NCBI GenBank assembly: GCA_946811695.1
Contig: OX328123.1
Location: forward strand, 147,628,171 to 147,692,170
Direction of reading: 5' to 3'
Source: Gonocerus acuteangulatus
Taxonomy: Eukaryota > Arthropoda > Insecta > Hemiptera > Coreidae
Length of the DNA: 64,000 bases
Shown: positions 20,621 through 31,700 of the stretch, one piece after another
Layout: the number at the start of each line of letters is the position of its first letter
Numbering within the stretch: position 1 is the stretch's first letter
Notes under the pieces: generated by a model
What the model was told of the DNA's origin: nothing
The model's database searches: none
Seen by the model: only the letters and a program-made list of their open reading frames with translations
Program-made: the position numbers and the translations under genes

Positions 20621-21409
20621 AACCTGTACACTGACGGATCCAAAACAAAATACGGCACTGGGACTGCAGCAATAGTTGACAAAATAACATACCAGATGAA
20701 ATTACCTGAACAAACCACAGTCTTCACAGCAGAACTCCAAGGAATATTACTAGCACTGACAAACATCAATACTATACAAGAAGACAAAATCACAATATGT
20801 ACGGATTCCTTAAGTGCTTTACTCTCCTTGGAAAACATCTACAGTACAAACCCACTCATAACAAGAATACTCTCTCATCTTTACACTCTTCAAACTAACA
20901 ACAAACACGTCACAATGCTATGGCTACCTGTACATGAAGACATACCACAAAGCACCAGTATAGACTTAGCGGCAAAACAGGCGACAAAAAGACAGACTAT
21001 AGACATTAACATACTGACAACATCAGACGTATGTACATCATTACAGGCACAGGTCCTCCAAGAATGGGAATTAGACTGGCAGAGATCAGACTCGAAATTA
21101 AGAGAAATTAAAAATATTACGAAAGCCTGGACGAATGAACACCGCATCAGGCGTGAAGAAGTGATTTTGACTAGGCTTCGTATTGGACACTGCCATCTAA
21201 CCCATACTTATTTAATGAAAAACAAGCAGAGGCCAACCTGTGCAAGTTGTAATGAGACTTTGACTGTTAGACACATACTGACAGACTGTAGACTGCGTAG
21301 TGACTTAGACATTCCTCACGACCTTCGCGACTTACTGACTGAAGGTAGTCCATACATCCACAAAATACTTGAACATTTTAAAACTTTAAGCATATATAAC
21401 AAAATATAA
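20621..21409 (+). pseudogene. RNase H-type LINE, RNase H domain and C-terminus of ORF2
   Basis: About 262 open codons encode the RNase H domain and C-terminal tail of a LINE polyprotein of the I/R1-like group. RNase H removes RNA from the RNA-DNA hybrid during element copying. All four acidic positions are visible: LYTDGSK, FTAELQGIL, CTDSLSALL and SIDLAAKQA. The segment that usually reads W-x-PGHxGI is changed to WLPVHEDI, so activity is doubtful. After it comes the conserved TRLRIGHCHLTHTYL, a zinc-knuckle-like CASC...H...C and an ending in NKI. The reverse transcriptase and endonuclease are missing by 5' truncation. Six related fragments occur in this window. Confidence 0.85.
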
Positions 21410-21454
21410 ATAGTATTTACCAGAACTTACTTTTTCTAACCACCCCTTTTATTA

Positions 21455-21503
<49 letters not shown>

Positions 21504-21875
21504 TATTTATTTTTTATTTGTTTTTTGTTTTGTTTATATTTATTTAGTTTTCAGATACAAACAAACTATGCAATAATTTCTATTACCTGTTCAATTTATT
21601 TATTTTTTCTTCTTATTTTTATTTATGTTTGAATATACATTTATGTCTTGTAGACATCAATGAATTATATACATATAACAGGAAATCACTAAAATAGTTT
21701 GTTTATCTAATACCTAATGTTGTGGTACTGTTTTGTTTAGTTTTTGTTCTTCTTTTTTTTTTTCTTTTTTTTTGACTGGACAAGGAACGTGTTACCAACT
21801 TTATCATGAGCTCATCGCTATCATTACGAAGCTCATCATAAAATAAAATAAAAAAAAAAATAAATAAAAAAAAAA
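21410..21875 (+). mobile_element. 3' UTR of the RNase H-type LINE
   Basis: A/T-rich trailer with a (TA)n tract (21459-21498), then a short hairpin near the end (ATGAGCT pairing with AGCTCAT, 21807-21837), followed by an A-rich tail of ATAAAATAAA type. A terminal hairpin followed by an A-rich tail is what the element's reverse transcriptase is expected to recognise. A short AATCAT repeat on both sides may be the target duplication but overlaps the A run. Confidence 0.6.
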
Positions 21876-22631
21876 TCATTTAATATATACTCTAGGGTTA
21901 AAAAGGCTCTTTCAAGACATACTTGAGTGGCTGGGCTTCCGTGTATTATAAGTGCTACATAATATAGGTATGAAAGTGTGTGTTTTCTTTCTTCCCAGTA
22001 TTCCGGGTATTGTATACCAACAGGTACACAAACCCTAAAATTCTTGATTAAAATACTGAAAACGTTTATTTCACATTGAAAAAAATAAAAGTATTACAAG
22101 AATTTTTATTCCAATGTAGGTACTTAATCTAAGGAGTTTCTGGATATCTTTTACTCTTAAAAGTTTAAATAAAATTTTGACTTTTTCGATAAAAAAAAAA
22201 AATACATGTTTCGATCCCGGGTATATAAGTATATATTGTTTATGGTGGCCCGTATCAATAGTTGATATTAATAAATATTTATTCGTGCAAAATAGCTGAT
22301 AGATTTATGTTTAAATATGAAAGCCTTGAACATCCATTTTCTTAATTCTGCTATGCCCAGAATCCAAGCCTCCAAAAGAGGGCCTCCGTGGAAGCTAAAA
22401 GGGATGGACGGACTGATGCTTTGGATTGATCCTTGCCTAATGGGAAGAGAGCCCTCCAATAAAACCCTTCCAGATAGGCCCTCAGCATTAGACCCACTAA
22501 TTGAGGGCATTCCTAACCAACAACGGCGGCCATATTTATTTACCAACCGACAACAGCTGATAGACAGCAGCACAGCCTTATATATCTCTAATCAGCTGAT
22601 CTAATTGTTTGCTATCTGTCTCCTATCCTCC
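21876..22631. other. Unassigned sequence
   Basis: Antisense and sense frames of about 95-100 codons at 22268-22604 overlap each other. Neither is recognised. Confidence 0.35.
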
Positions 22632-22660
22632 CGCTTCTATTGGACTATATAAAACTTCAT
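22632..22660 (+). promoter_or_regulatory. Possible core promoter: inverted CCAAT plus TATA box
   Basis: ATTGG at 22639-22643 is followed by TATATAAAA at 22646-22654, with GC-richer CATCCGGGG just downstream. The TATA match is good, but spacing to the CCAAT element is unusually tight. No coding exon is visible downstream and SINEs begin at 22838. It may be a chance match or a retroelement promoter. Confidence 0.2.
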
Positions 22661-22837
22661 CCGGGGTGGAAGATGCTGTTCCTAATTACTTCAGTTCATT
22701 TGAATTACAATAAATCTTGAAGAATAAGTCCAACCCTCCCTCCTTTCCTAATCATAAATTAGCTCCTGAATGAAAAATAATACGAACTACAACAATTTTC
22801 ATTAATATTATTAATAACATCAAGACGTTACGGGTCT

Positions 22838-22975
22838 CCCCCCAAGATAAGCATTTTGGCTTACGCCTTGGATACTCAAGTATGGGGGGGGGGGTCCCGC
22901 ATGCAGCAAGGATTTTTCGTGGCCCGTTGAGAAAATTTCCGGCTCCACCCTGTTGGTCGGTCCTAATGGCCCAAA
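22838..22975 (+). mobile_element. SINE family B, diverged copy
   Basis: GGTCTCCCCCCAAGATAAGC, TACGCCTTGGAT, GGGTCCCGCATGCAGCAAGG, CGTGGCCC and CCTAATGGCCC follow the order of the family B SINE at 5862-6056. A poly-G run is inserted in the head. The A box is degraded. It is directly followed by another family B head at 22999. Confidence 0.6.
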
Positions 22976-22998
22976 TCGTAGTGTAAAATGAAAAATAA

Positions 22999-23105
22999 AA
23001 CGGGGTCTCCCGTGATATAGTGGCTAGCGCCTTAGATTCATAAGCGGGAGATGGTGGGTTCGATTTCCACCGGCAGCAGGAATTTTCTCATCCCACGGCT
23101 AACTA
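22999..23105 (+). mobile_element. SINE family B, head with intact A and B boxes
   Basis: GGGGTCTCCCGTGATATAGT then GGCTAGCGCC gives the A box. GGTGGGTTCGATTTCC gives a near-perfect B box. The sequence continues GGCAGCAGGAATTTT as in the minus-strand copy at 5862-6056. The body stops at about 23105. The anticodon loop region reads TTCATAA, so the ancestor may have been a Met or Glu tRNA. Confidence 0.75.
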
Positions 23106-23484
23106 AGACGTTACATGGATGTCCCAGTGGTAATGTGGCAAGTGGAGGTGTGGCACAAAAACACATATTTACAGATATTTAACGGAAATCACTTCCAGAA
23201 CGTCGATATTTCCGCACAAACTATACTGTAAAAACTATACAGTAAAAACTGCTTAGAATTACTTTTTTTTTGGAAAAGAATAAAATCAATTTTCTAATAA
23301 AAGTTACTTTAGAATTTCAACGTTACAGTTAGAGCGCTCACAGTCGCAATAGAAGCTAAAACTTTCAAAAAATTTGGGGAGCAACTCCTGCCAGTTTCTT
23401 CAAGAATTTATATGAATAGTAGTAATTGTTATTTATTTTATATATTTCTTTATAAGGCGTGGAGCTAAAAATAATAATTAAAGA

Positions 23485-23930
23485 ATATGGGAAACCTTAG
23501 GAAGAGTGAAAGATGACAAAAGAACATTTTGTAAATAATCACAATTATTGTTAAAATAATAAATACAGATGTTATATTTTTATGGTTTGAGGGTCTTGTT
23601 TGATGAAATTTCTATTTTTCAGGGTAGTATAATAGTTTTTTCATTTAAATCTATTTTTTTGCTTTATATTTGCAGGAGAAAGTTTTTTCAATACAATTTA
23701 TAATGATTGAAATGAATAACGCAGTTACTTATAAGCAATAACTTATAAGCAGAAATTGTAGTGCCTAATTTTATTAAATAGAATAGAATTAAAAATAGAA
23801 ATTCCATAAAACAAGACCCTCAAAGCATAAAAATATAACATCTGTATTTATTATGTTAACAATATTGTGATTATTTACAAAATGTTCTTTTGTCCTCTTT
23901 CACTCTTTCCAAAGTGTCCCCTTATCTTTA
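23485..23930. mobile_element. Foldback element with about 125-bp inverted arms
   Basis: The left arm (about 23485-23622: AGAGTGAAAGATGACAAAAG, ACATTTTGTAAATAATCAC, TTTGAGGGTCTTG) is the reverse complement, with mismatches, of 23795-23930. The centre is non-coding. Non-autonomous DNA elements with long inverted arms have this form. The superfamily is not assignable without a clear duplication. Confidence 0.7.
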
Positions 23931-24494
23931 ATCAGAGCAAAAAGTGTGTACACCTAATGTTGAAATTATGGGACATTACCATATTCGCATGAAATTAAAT
24001 AATTTGTTCAGATTGGCTTCTTCAAGCTACAGCAAATGTATTGGTTTTGACTTAGAAACCAGAAAAAATAGAATTAAATAATTTTTGCTTTTAAAACAAC
24101 AGGGTACCATTTTAAGGCTTATTAAATAAGGCAACTTTTGAGGCGGAGGCAAACCGCTAAGTCTACAAATAGCTGATTAGGAAAATATTGAAGGAGTTAA
24201 GAAAACCCTAATAACAATAGTTCACACCTAAATGGCTCTTAGTGTAGCTCCTAATTTACATGACAACATTTCAATAACTGGTGTTTCTTATTGAAAATTT
24301 AATGTAGATTCTAAAAATGTGGTCGTCATTTACGATACATAGACCAGAAATCCGGAAAACACAGTTTTTCATAAGAAAACCCAATAGTTTTGAAAATGGA
24401 CAAACGTTTGAATAGCTTTGCTAAATGTTGAGATAGGACGCTCATTTCTGCGTCCTTGAACTACAAATTAGGTGCAAAATAAACCCCTAAATTT

Positions 24495-24527
24495 ATGACA
24501 CCTCAATGTGGGACACCCTGTATATTA
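24495..24527 (-). mobile_element. Mariner-type solo terminal repeat
   Basis: On the minus strand TACAGGGTGTCCCACATTGA and following bases form a typical mariner-type terminus next to TA. The opposite terminus was not found. Upstream sequence (23940-24495) may be the internal part. Confidence 0.5.
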
Positions 24528-24674
24528 TAATTAAAATATTTTTTATTTGTATTATTTTTTTTTTTCAAATTTACCTATTAATTTTTTTTTTATACCTATA
24601 TGTATTTCTCCTTCATATAGTTTGAATTTTGTAAGCAAAATTATTATTTTATCTTTTATATGACTGTCCTTACA

Positions 24675-24890
24675 CTAAGAAATGCTCATATTTGTCGGTT
24701 CATTCAATTCGCCTAATTCCTTCGAGTTATGGCATTGGACTAAAATGTGATTTATAAGTGCATCACATCTTGGACATTTTGGTGGTTCTTCATTTGACAT
24801 CAGGAATCCATGCAAATATTTTGTAAATCTAATTATTTTTTGGGCCATGCTCTTCTGTCCTGCTATACCAATATTCAATTGAGGAATTCA
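24675..24890 (-). pseudogene. RNase H-type LINE, C-terminal fragment
   Basis: The minus-strand translation RFTKYLHGFLMSNEEPPKCP then RCDALINHILVQC matches the region after RNase H in the copies at 20621 and 58171 (RIGHTHLTHGYLM, C..C, HIL..C). The zinc-knuckle-like spacing is roughly kept. The rest of the element is absent or unrecognisable. Confidence 0.65.
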
Positions 24891-24959
24891 GCTTCCTTAA
24901 TTTCTTGTCCACCACTTCATGCTCCATATTGGATAAATGTCCTCAATTCTCATTATGAT

Positions 24960-25298
24960 TTAAATTAAATTGATGTAATTTGTATAAAACAAAATCTCAA
25001 GTTCTCGAACATCAAATTTAATAAATAAATTATGAATGAAAAGGAAATTTAAGTTGAAGAGATACAGGATTGACTGGTTCCGACTGCAAAATTGAAGCAG
25101 TATTTGGATTTCAGCTTCAAAACTTCTTGGCACATTGAATTGCTTCTTAATAAGTAAATCGGATAATAATTCAAGTTTAAAGTAATGCCGCGTCAAAGTA
25201 AAACCTTCATCAATCATTTTGTGCAATTTCATGGAGAGCTGTACTCCTTCTACGCTAATTTGACCGCGGATATAAGTCAGAGCCGACACACCCGCCAA
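24960..25298 (-). other. Open frame of 112 codons, not recognised
   Basis: A single open frame with an ordinary amino-acid mix in its first 60 residues (ISVEGVQLSMKLHKMIDEGF) and a low-complexity Ile/Leu/Phe/Asn tail. No domain recognised. It sits beside a minus-strand LINE fragment, so it may be transposon-derived. Kept as a possible fragment only. Confidence 0.2.
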
Positions 25299-25368
25299 AT
25301 ATATCTTTGTGTCATATAAAGGAGGCAGTGGAAATTAAAAAAAGGGCGGGAGATGGCGTGTCGGCTCT
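25279..25368. repeat. Short inverted repeat
   Basis: AGAGCCGACAC at 25279 and GTGTCGGCTCT ending at 25368 are inverted copies, with CCCGCC and GGCGGG just inside. This could be a very small MITE. Confidence 0.5.
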
Positions 25369-25622
25369 AAATATACTAAGCGGGAGGTGACGTCAGCCTC
25401 TGAGTCTTAAGTTATGCTTTGCACCAATCCATCAAGCTGTTGAGTTATGTCGGAGCCACTGTCAAAGCGATTGATTTAATGTAGCAGCTATTCCTGGAGT
25501 TCGAGCTAGCGGCAAAAACTACACTCTTCGCTTAGAACCGCCTCTTATCTATGCTCCGTTTGTCCGTGATCACAGTAGTAAGGCGCAGTCAAAATGTATC
25601 GGTGGAAGGCGCGACACTTATA

Positions 25623-26212
25623 GTCGGAGAGCTGGCAACGCACTTTTCATGAAGTGTATTATGCACCCTGAAATTTTGCTATAATGTACCTCTTGGGTAG
25701 ATAAGAAGGTATGTAAGTGGTATGTCCAGGAAACCTTGGAACACCAGGTACTGCGCATAGGGGAAAGTCGCAAAACAATATTGCCCAAATTGTTTTATTC
25801 GGAAGCCAACTATTATTAATGAAAAAAAAATTGCAAATTAAGGCAATTTTAAAATTCTTAATAAATAAGGGAGGCACTTTTAAGGGGGTTAAAATGTAAA
25901 TTAAAAAAAAAAAAAAACCTAGTTTTTATTTTTAATATTAAATGAAGTGGTTTATTCACGCTGCGGTTTAAACAGCTTCTTCAATAAATATATTTTAAAA
26001 TAATTTCAAAAGGGCAGACACTTTTGTGGGGTTTAATTATTAGGAAACATAAAAATAAATGTTGCCTATGATAGACTGCAATACTGCGCGTAACCGTTAG
26101 AGTGTATGAGAGGACCGCGTAGTGTTGGTTGTTTTCTGTGCTCTCATTGGTTCTTGTTCACATGATCTTTTACAGCTGTTCCGGTTTTAATTTAATAGAA
26201 GAAAAACAATTA

Positions 26213-26271
<59 letters not shown>

Positions 26272-26548
26272 CTTTTTTTAACGTGTTATACCCCTTAAAA
26301 GTGTCTGCCATATTTTTTATTCATTGTAAAATTGTCTTAATTTTACATTAAAGATAGTTGGCTTCCGAGTAAAACTCTACCATGGGGGAAATATTTTTTG
26401 TACCTTTCCCCTATGCGCAGTACCTGGTGTTCCAAGGTATGTCTAGGAAACACATATATACCTTCTTATATATCCAAGATGTATATTATAGCAAAATTTC
26501 AATGTCCATAAAACACTTCATGAATCGTGCGGTTACTGGCTCTCGGAC
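25623..26548. mobile_element. Foldback MITE, copy 1, flanked by TA
   Basis: About 205-bp inverted arms: the left arm (GTCGGAGAGCTGGCAACGC, CATGAAGTG, ACCAGGTACTGCGCATAGGG) matches the reverse complement of 26340-26548. Both ends are directly flanked by TA, as in Tc1/mariner-type insertions. The unique middle includes TAGACTGCAATACTGCGCGT and a T run of more than 50 bases (26214-26270). A second copy is at 51385-52106. No transposase is encoded. Confidence 0.82.
26214..26270. repeat. Poly-T tract, about 55 bases
   Basis: Long mononucleotide run inside the foldback element. It may be the tail of a retroposon inserted on the minus strand, but no body was recognised. Confidence 0.9.
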
Positions 26549-26924
26549 TATTATGGCGCCCAACTTACTTTTTTTGGGATAATAGTTAAAATCTGAGATA
26601 AATATCGAATTCGGGCAGTATTTTTATGCTTACCCACATCTGATCCGTTAAGTTTTGAAATCGTTACAGGCCGATTCGCCAGACGAAAATAAAAATGTAA
26701 CAAAACCTATTCGTATTGATTTTCCATATTCTTTTCCTGAATATAACATGTGTCCGATGTTCACGAAAATTGGCGACAGACAGACAAATACATTAGACAA
26801 TTCGACATTTTATTAGTCCAGTAGTGAGTCATGGCGAATCGCATGGATGCTTTATGCGCTCAAACCGTTTGACCAACGTTATACACCAAATCTTATGACT
26901 GCCACAAACTTATGTAAGTAACGC

Positions 26925-27110
26925 CCTATACATACTAACCTGCTATGGAGCTGAAACTCTTCCTCATAGACACGACTACCAAGTGCCAAGTTGTCTGCCG
27001 AGATGTATAATTTGTACTTGGCGTAAGACGAAGAGAGTTTGTCTAGACAATAGAGCAGAGCCGATGCAGTCTTCATTGCTCTCCAAGTTATCGGGCATTG
27101 TCCTGTCAGT
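26925..27110 (+). pseudogene. Possible LINE reverse transcriptase C-terminal remnant
   Basis: One frame reads ALYILTCYGAETLPHRHDYQ and, about 30 codons later, CLDNRAEPMQSSLL. Many LINEs carry LYG(A/S)ETW followed by a histidine/leucine segment and then L-x-RAE-x-x-SI in this region. The match is short and degraded, so this is tentative. Confidence 0.3.
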
Positions 27111-27254
27111 CAAGTGTCAGTCAAGAGTCAGTCTGGAAGGAAGAGCCGTCAGCGCTGTATTCTCCCTATTTCATCATGAGGATGTGGCCATACTAAAGGT
27201 TTCCATTCATCAATATAAATATAGAATTGCGGGAAGTTATTCAACGAAACGCTC

Positions 27255-27305
27255 GTCACGCAGGAGCTGCACACCTAAGCACTTTCCTCACGAAGTCGGC
27301 GAGTA
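27255..27305 (+). mobile_element. SINE body fragment (family C)
   Basis: CGTCACGCAGGAGCTGCA and CTAAGCACTTTCCTCA match the body of the tRNA-Glu-like SINE at 50212-50400. The tRNA head is missing. Confidence 0.6.
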
Positions 27306-28040
27306 ATACCTAATGAATATACATAAACGTTTATTTAATTTAAATTGTATTTAATCAGCTGAGAAAAAATTAAAAATTTCTTCGTGCCTTCTTTCGTTGA
27401 AGGAAAACTGAAATAAATTTTTCACAAACGGCTGAATCAGTTATTAACATGTTGGCTACGGCACGAAATTTCAGTGGTTCGTCGGAGTATCGGTACGGGA
27501 CACATGTGTTCCGTAGGGATTTCAACTAATAAACGGTACGGGACATATTACGTACACATCTACAAACACACACATATATATCAGGAAGTGAAAATATTTT
27601 CTAAAGGTTATTGCTTAATAGTTTTGATACTGAAGGTTTTATGATAACTACATTGAAGCAGGAGTGGGATTAGATAACAAACAAATGTGTAATTGGTAAT
27701 GCAAAATACGTAACAACGTTATGTTCTCAAACATTACAAATATTATATACAGAAATCGTAAGAACCAAGTTAAACATATTAAAAAAAAAATGTTTGAACA
27801 CGTTTTGAGCTTTTAATAAGGCGTAACAATGCAAAAATTATAATTCAAACATTTGTTTTTAAAAACCTGCCTTAATTATTCGATTGGGCTTCATGGTCCA
27901 TACTAAAACAAATTAGGCAGTAACTCGAATTCCCTACATACTCTGCACAAAGCTTATACGCAATTTTTAACTTTTTTATCGGCTGGGTAAGGGAGACTGC
28001 ATTGGGGTATTTCACCTGCCATGCCTCAGTAACACATATC
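27306..28040. other. Unassigned AT-rich sequence
   Basis: Contains GGTACGGGACACATGTGTTCC near 27491, an imperfect palindrome echoed at 28255-28280, so part is repeat-derived. No gene was recognised. Confidence 0.35.
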
Positions 28041-28370
28041 TGAGAAGCTGAAAGAATTATTTCTGCGTAGGATAAATAATTCTTTCAGCTTCTCAGATTT
28101 CATATTTAATTTTAGGCGTGTTTAGACTTCTCACGAAAGACAAAAACAAAACATCTACTGTTTATATTCTAAAGAACACCAGGGATAAGAAGGGAAACGC
28201 GCTAAGATGACGCAATTCCTCCGAGTTGGAATGTTTCAACACATTGGCTTCGGTTCGGAACATATATGTCCCGTACTGGCTTTCACTAAACACGCCTAAA
28301 ATTAAATATTAAATCTGAGAAGCTGAAAGAATTATTTATCCTAACGCAGAAATAATTCTTTCAGCTTTCT
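28041..28370. repeat. Nested inverted repeat with two perfect short hairpins
   Basis: A hairpin with 25-bp arms (ATCTGAGAAGCTGAAAGAAT and following) lies at 28041-28108. A second copy with the loop inverted lies at 28310-28368. TTTAATTTTAGGCGTG at 28113 and its reverse complement at 28294 extend the outer symmetry. The arrangement encloses a Helitron-type terminus at 28179-28219. Confidence 0.75.
28179..28219 (-). mobile_element. Helitron 3' terminus, minus strand
   Basis: On the minus strand GGAATTGCG and CGCGTTTCC flank the loop TCATCTTAG. CTTCTTATCC follows, then CTGG and T. Same layout as 14635-14675. Confidence 0.65.
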
Positions 28371-28901
28371 CTAGGAAAAAAAAAAGGTAATGCAAATGTG
28401 ATTCTTATTTTCTTATCTTGTTTTACAAATATATTTATTTTACTACTAAATGTAATTTTAAATAACTGAGTTAATCAGTGGAAAAAAACCATAGAGAAGA
28501 AGTGGCAAGAAGGAGCTAGGTTTTCCCAGCTAGGCTTCATAGAAAATTAATTTTAACTAGTGTAGGAAAATTAGTAAGCTTTCGAGTGTTCACTAGAGCC
28601 TTACCACGATGTCCACTCGGTTTTTAACATATTTAAGAAAATATTTGAAACTCCTAAAACTGCTCATCTCTGAAAAAAAAAAAAATTCACATTCTATTTT
28701 TTTTTTTTTATTATCTCCAAACTTAATACGAATTTAAATATATTAGTTTTGATGAATGTTAAACATACTGAAATACTTTTAACTGACATCGTTTCTTGAA
28801 ACACGATATGAAACGTAATTAGGACTTTATTAACAGTTTTACTCTCTTCGAAAACCATTTTTTTTTATATTCATGCGTGTATCCGGAACCTACAACCCTC
28901 A

Positions 28902-29205
28902 AACATCTCAGTCTTTAATCTTTGATTAACATCTCAGTCTTTAATCTTTGATTAACATCTCAGTCTTTAATCTTTGATTAACATCTCAGTGTTTAATCTT
29001 TGATTAACATCTCAATCTTTAATCTTTGATTAACATCTCAGTCTTTAATCTTTGATTAACATCTCGGGCTTTAATCTTTGATTAACATCTCACTCTTTAA
29101 TCTTTGATTAACATCTCAGTGTTTAATCTTTGATTAACATCTCAGTCTTTAATCTATGATTAAAATTTCAGTCTTTAATCTTTGATTAACATCTCAGTAT
29201 TTAAT
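28902..29205. repeat. 26-bp minisatellite, about 12 copies
   Basis: Exact 26-bp period starting at 28902 and 28928 (AACATCTCAGTCTTTAATC then TTTGATT). Units differ at one or two positions. There are no spacers, so it is not a CRISPR-like array. Confidence 0.95.
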
Positions 29206-29342
29206 CGTATTTACTGACCGCCCTATCTACCTCTTTGTAGTTCGTAACTTCTTTATCGTCAATGCAAATAATCGCAAAGCCTTTTTCTAATTAGTATTCA
29301 ATTTTATCTAAATTGGTTCATTTTTGGAGCAGCTATTCAACG

Positions 29343-29343
29343 A

Positions 29344-29415
<72 letters not shown>

Positions 29416-29510
29416 ATATATGTAGATAGATAGTGTGTATGTGCGTGTGCGAGCCTGCGTGTGTGTGTGCGTGCGTGTGTGCGTGCGTGCGCGCGCGGGC
29501 GAGAGAGAGG
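29343..29510. repeat. Compound microsatellite (CA)n, (TA)n, (TG)n, (GC)n, (GA)n
   Basis: Dinucleotide tracts in series with a pure (TA)n core at 29356-29405. Both minus-strand open frames here are low-complexity artefacts. Confidence 0.95.
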
Positions 29511-29682
29511 ATTAAAAACAAGATAAGTAGATGACAAGAGAAAATGACAGAGAAATTCTCTCTCTTTATCGATCAGCATTGCTGTATTGTCTTCCTCTGC
29601 CCTATCTATCCATCACCCCTCTTTTCTTCATTACATTGGCTCTAATTTCCATTGAGGACATTACGTTTATGTGTTTATACAT

Positions 29683-29690
<8 letters not shown>

Positions 29691-29743
<53 letters not shown>
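29691..29743. repeat. (TA)n microsatellite at a LINE 3' end
   Basis: Pure (TA)n abutting the A-rich 3' end of the minus-strand R1-type fragment (29744 onward). Confidence 0.95.
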
Positions 29744-29744
<1 letters not shown>

Positions 29745-30418
29745 GTTTTTTTTTTTCTTTTAGGGTAGGGGAAAAATCTTTCATGAGACGAAGTGGACAA
29801 AGCCACAACAGTCTGAGATTTCTACTCACTAAAAAACCACCTCCCTATACACCTCAACCACCCTGCGGAACCGCCCTCCGGCATTACTTCGCAGGGGGGA
29901 GTTGGCCCTAAGCCTTCTACATTAGTGGACTACTTTATTGCCGCAGTCAGGCCTTTTCTCTGTCATTCCTTCTTGACGATGAGAGCAGCGTACTCTGACA
30001 CAACCTCCCAGTATTCACTATTAGCCAGGATGAGGCTGACCAGATTTTCGCGTTTCAAGGGCTTACCGAGTTTCCTGCCCAGTTCGGCCTTTTCGATGCG
30101 AAATCTCGGGCATTCGAAGAACACATGTTCCTCCGTCTCATCTTTAGGGGCGCATGTAGGGCATTACGACACATCATCTAACATAAAACGAGCTAGGTAA
30201 GCTCTGAAACAGCCGTGCCCAGTGAGCAACTGAGTCATATAAAAATCTATTTCCCCATGCTTCCTTTCTCTCCATGTTTTGATGAGAGGTATTAAACGGT
30301 GTGTCCATCTTCCCAATGTTGAAGCATCCCAACGCCTTTGCCAGCTCTCCACGTCAAGTTCATCTCCTCTTTTTCAATAGTCTTCCAATGGGCGTCTAGA
30401 TCTCTCTTCCTTCGGTAG
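29744..30418 (-). pseudogene. R1-clade LINE, C-terminal end of ORF2 and 3' tail
   Basis: The minus-strand translation gives WDASTLGRWTHRLIP, HGEIDFYMTQLLTGHGCF then RAYLARF, a CPTC...H...C zinc knuckle (C-x2-C-x8-H-x4-C) and ECPRFRIEKAEL then ENLVSLILANSEYWEVV. This is the standard C-terminal region of R1-clade retrotransposons. The copy is dead: a stop replaces the codon just before CPTC (30162-30164), another lies near 29968, and a frameshift separates the first 35 codons. The trailer (GLGPTPPCEVMPEGG) leads into an A-rich end and (TA)n. The 5' end stops at another (TA)n tract (30422-30475). Confidence 0.85.

Positions 30419-30421
<3 letters not shown>

Positions 30422-30475
<54 letters not shown>
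30422..30475. repeat. (TA)n microsatellite
   Basis: Pure (TA)n at the truncated 5' edge of the R1-type fragment. Confidence 0.95.
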
Positions 30476-30478
<3 letters not shown>

Positions 30479-31194
30479 TGTTTGTGTGCGAACGCCATCT
30501 TAAAATAATTTTTATTTGGTCCTGTTTTAAGCATTTTACACGCGATGCCATTAAGCAAAGTCTTTTGGATTCGATCATAGTATTAATTATTTGAAGAAAT
30601 ATGAAAAATCAGACGCATTGTTATTAGCTCCAATTTGCTACGAATTTTACTGATCTCAAAAAATATTATAATAATTATTATAATTGATTATAATCAATTA
30701 CTAGATTTTACAATATTTTTATACATTTAAATTACTTATTTTAATAATGAAAATTCACGAAAAGTAAATTAAAAAAAAAAATCATACATTTATTGAATTA
30801 TTTGAGTTCAATATGCCAATTCATGTTCAAAGGTTCTCATTAAATTTCTACATTTTGTATCAAATTTTAGCTAACTCTGTAATTAACACAGGTAAATTGC
30901 ATGGCCAATTAAGTTATCAGCTGACGATTTGCTTCAAATCGGACACTAATCGATTGATTGCTTGTAAACTAGATGACGGGAGCTTAAATTAGTTTTGATT
31001 AAATTAGTATTACTAATCGCACAACCAGTAAAATCAACGTACTTTTTATTAAAAAATGGACACAAAATTACAATTCATTAATTGCAAAATAAACATTTCT
31101 GTAAGTTTTGTCTTTACATATTTGTAACTTAACATTCAACATGGAGTGCAGGCCACATTGTTGAGGAATAAGCTCGATCTAGCAGATAAATACA
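30476..31194. other. Unassigned AT-rich sequence
   Basis: Includes a small ATAATTAT palindromic cluster near 30665-30700. No gene was recognised. Confidence 0.4.
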
Positions 31195-31262
31195 TATAGG
31201 AGACCGGTCGGCCATGAAAGCTAAGACGTAAGGACCTACGGGTTCGAATCACACTAGGCGTG
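31195..31262 (+). mobile_element. tRNA-like SINE head fragment
   Basis: GGTCGGCCATGAAAGCTAAG is followed 20 bases later by a strong B box (GGGTTCGAATCACAC). The A box is weak. Probably an old SINE head. Confidence 0.35.
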
Positions 31263-31551
31263 ATGGCTTATGTTTAAAATAAAAAAAAAATAAAAGTGTG
31301 GGAAATGTTGACTGTACCTATATCTAATTTTTCTAAGATTTCCCCCGTCTTTGATTTCTATCCTATTATCTAATTTATCCAGTAAAGACTGCCTATCGAT
31401 TTTTTTAAAGTTTCCCCAGACTTTAAATTTGATTCTGGGATTTAACATATACAATACAGATATCACATATTTTTCTAAGATTTATCCAGACTTCGAAACG
31501 AAGACATATATATGAATTATGCAATACCGAGAGTATTTTTTTGTTGTTGTG

Positions 31552-31700
31552 TGTATGTGTTTAACGGCGTATCAACACTTGGGTTATTAACGCCGGGCTA
31601 TCTATAGGTTGCCGCCCTTTTATAATGCCGAAAGCACGTTGTCGGTCATTCATTCAAGTACGTGGCACGCCCGGCGTTGTTTAACTTCGGTGAGTAATGG
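31552..31700 (-). mobile_element. SINE family B 3' part
   Basis: The minus strand ends GGCGTTAATAACCCAAGTGT then TGATACGCCGTTAAA, the family B terminus. Upstream, CGGCATTATAAAAGGG and CTATAGATAGCCCGG also occur in diverged form at 38605-38680. The tRNA head is missing. Confidence 0.55.

Noticed and set aside
24960..25298. 112-codon minus-strand frame as a host gene
   Set aside because: No recognised domain, tail is low complexity, and it lies among LINE debris; listed only as an unrecognised frame.
25618..26553. TTA target duplication (Harbinger) for the foldback MITE
   Set aside because: TTA fits copy 1 only; in copy 2 just TA is shared on both sides, so TA is the simpler reading.
28902..29205. 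CRISPR-like repeat array
   Set aside because: The 26-bp units are directly adjacent with no spacers, and the window is eukaryotic; it is a minisatellite.
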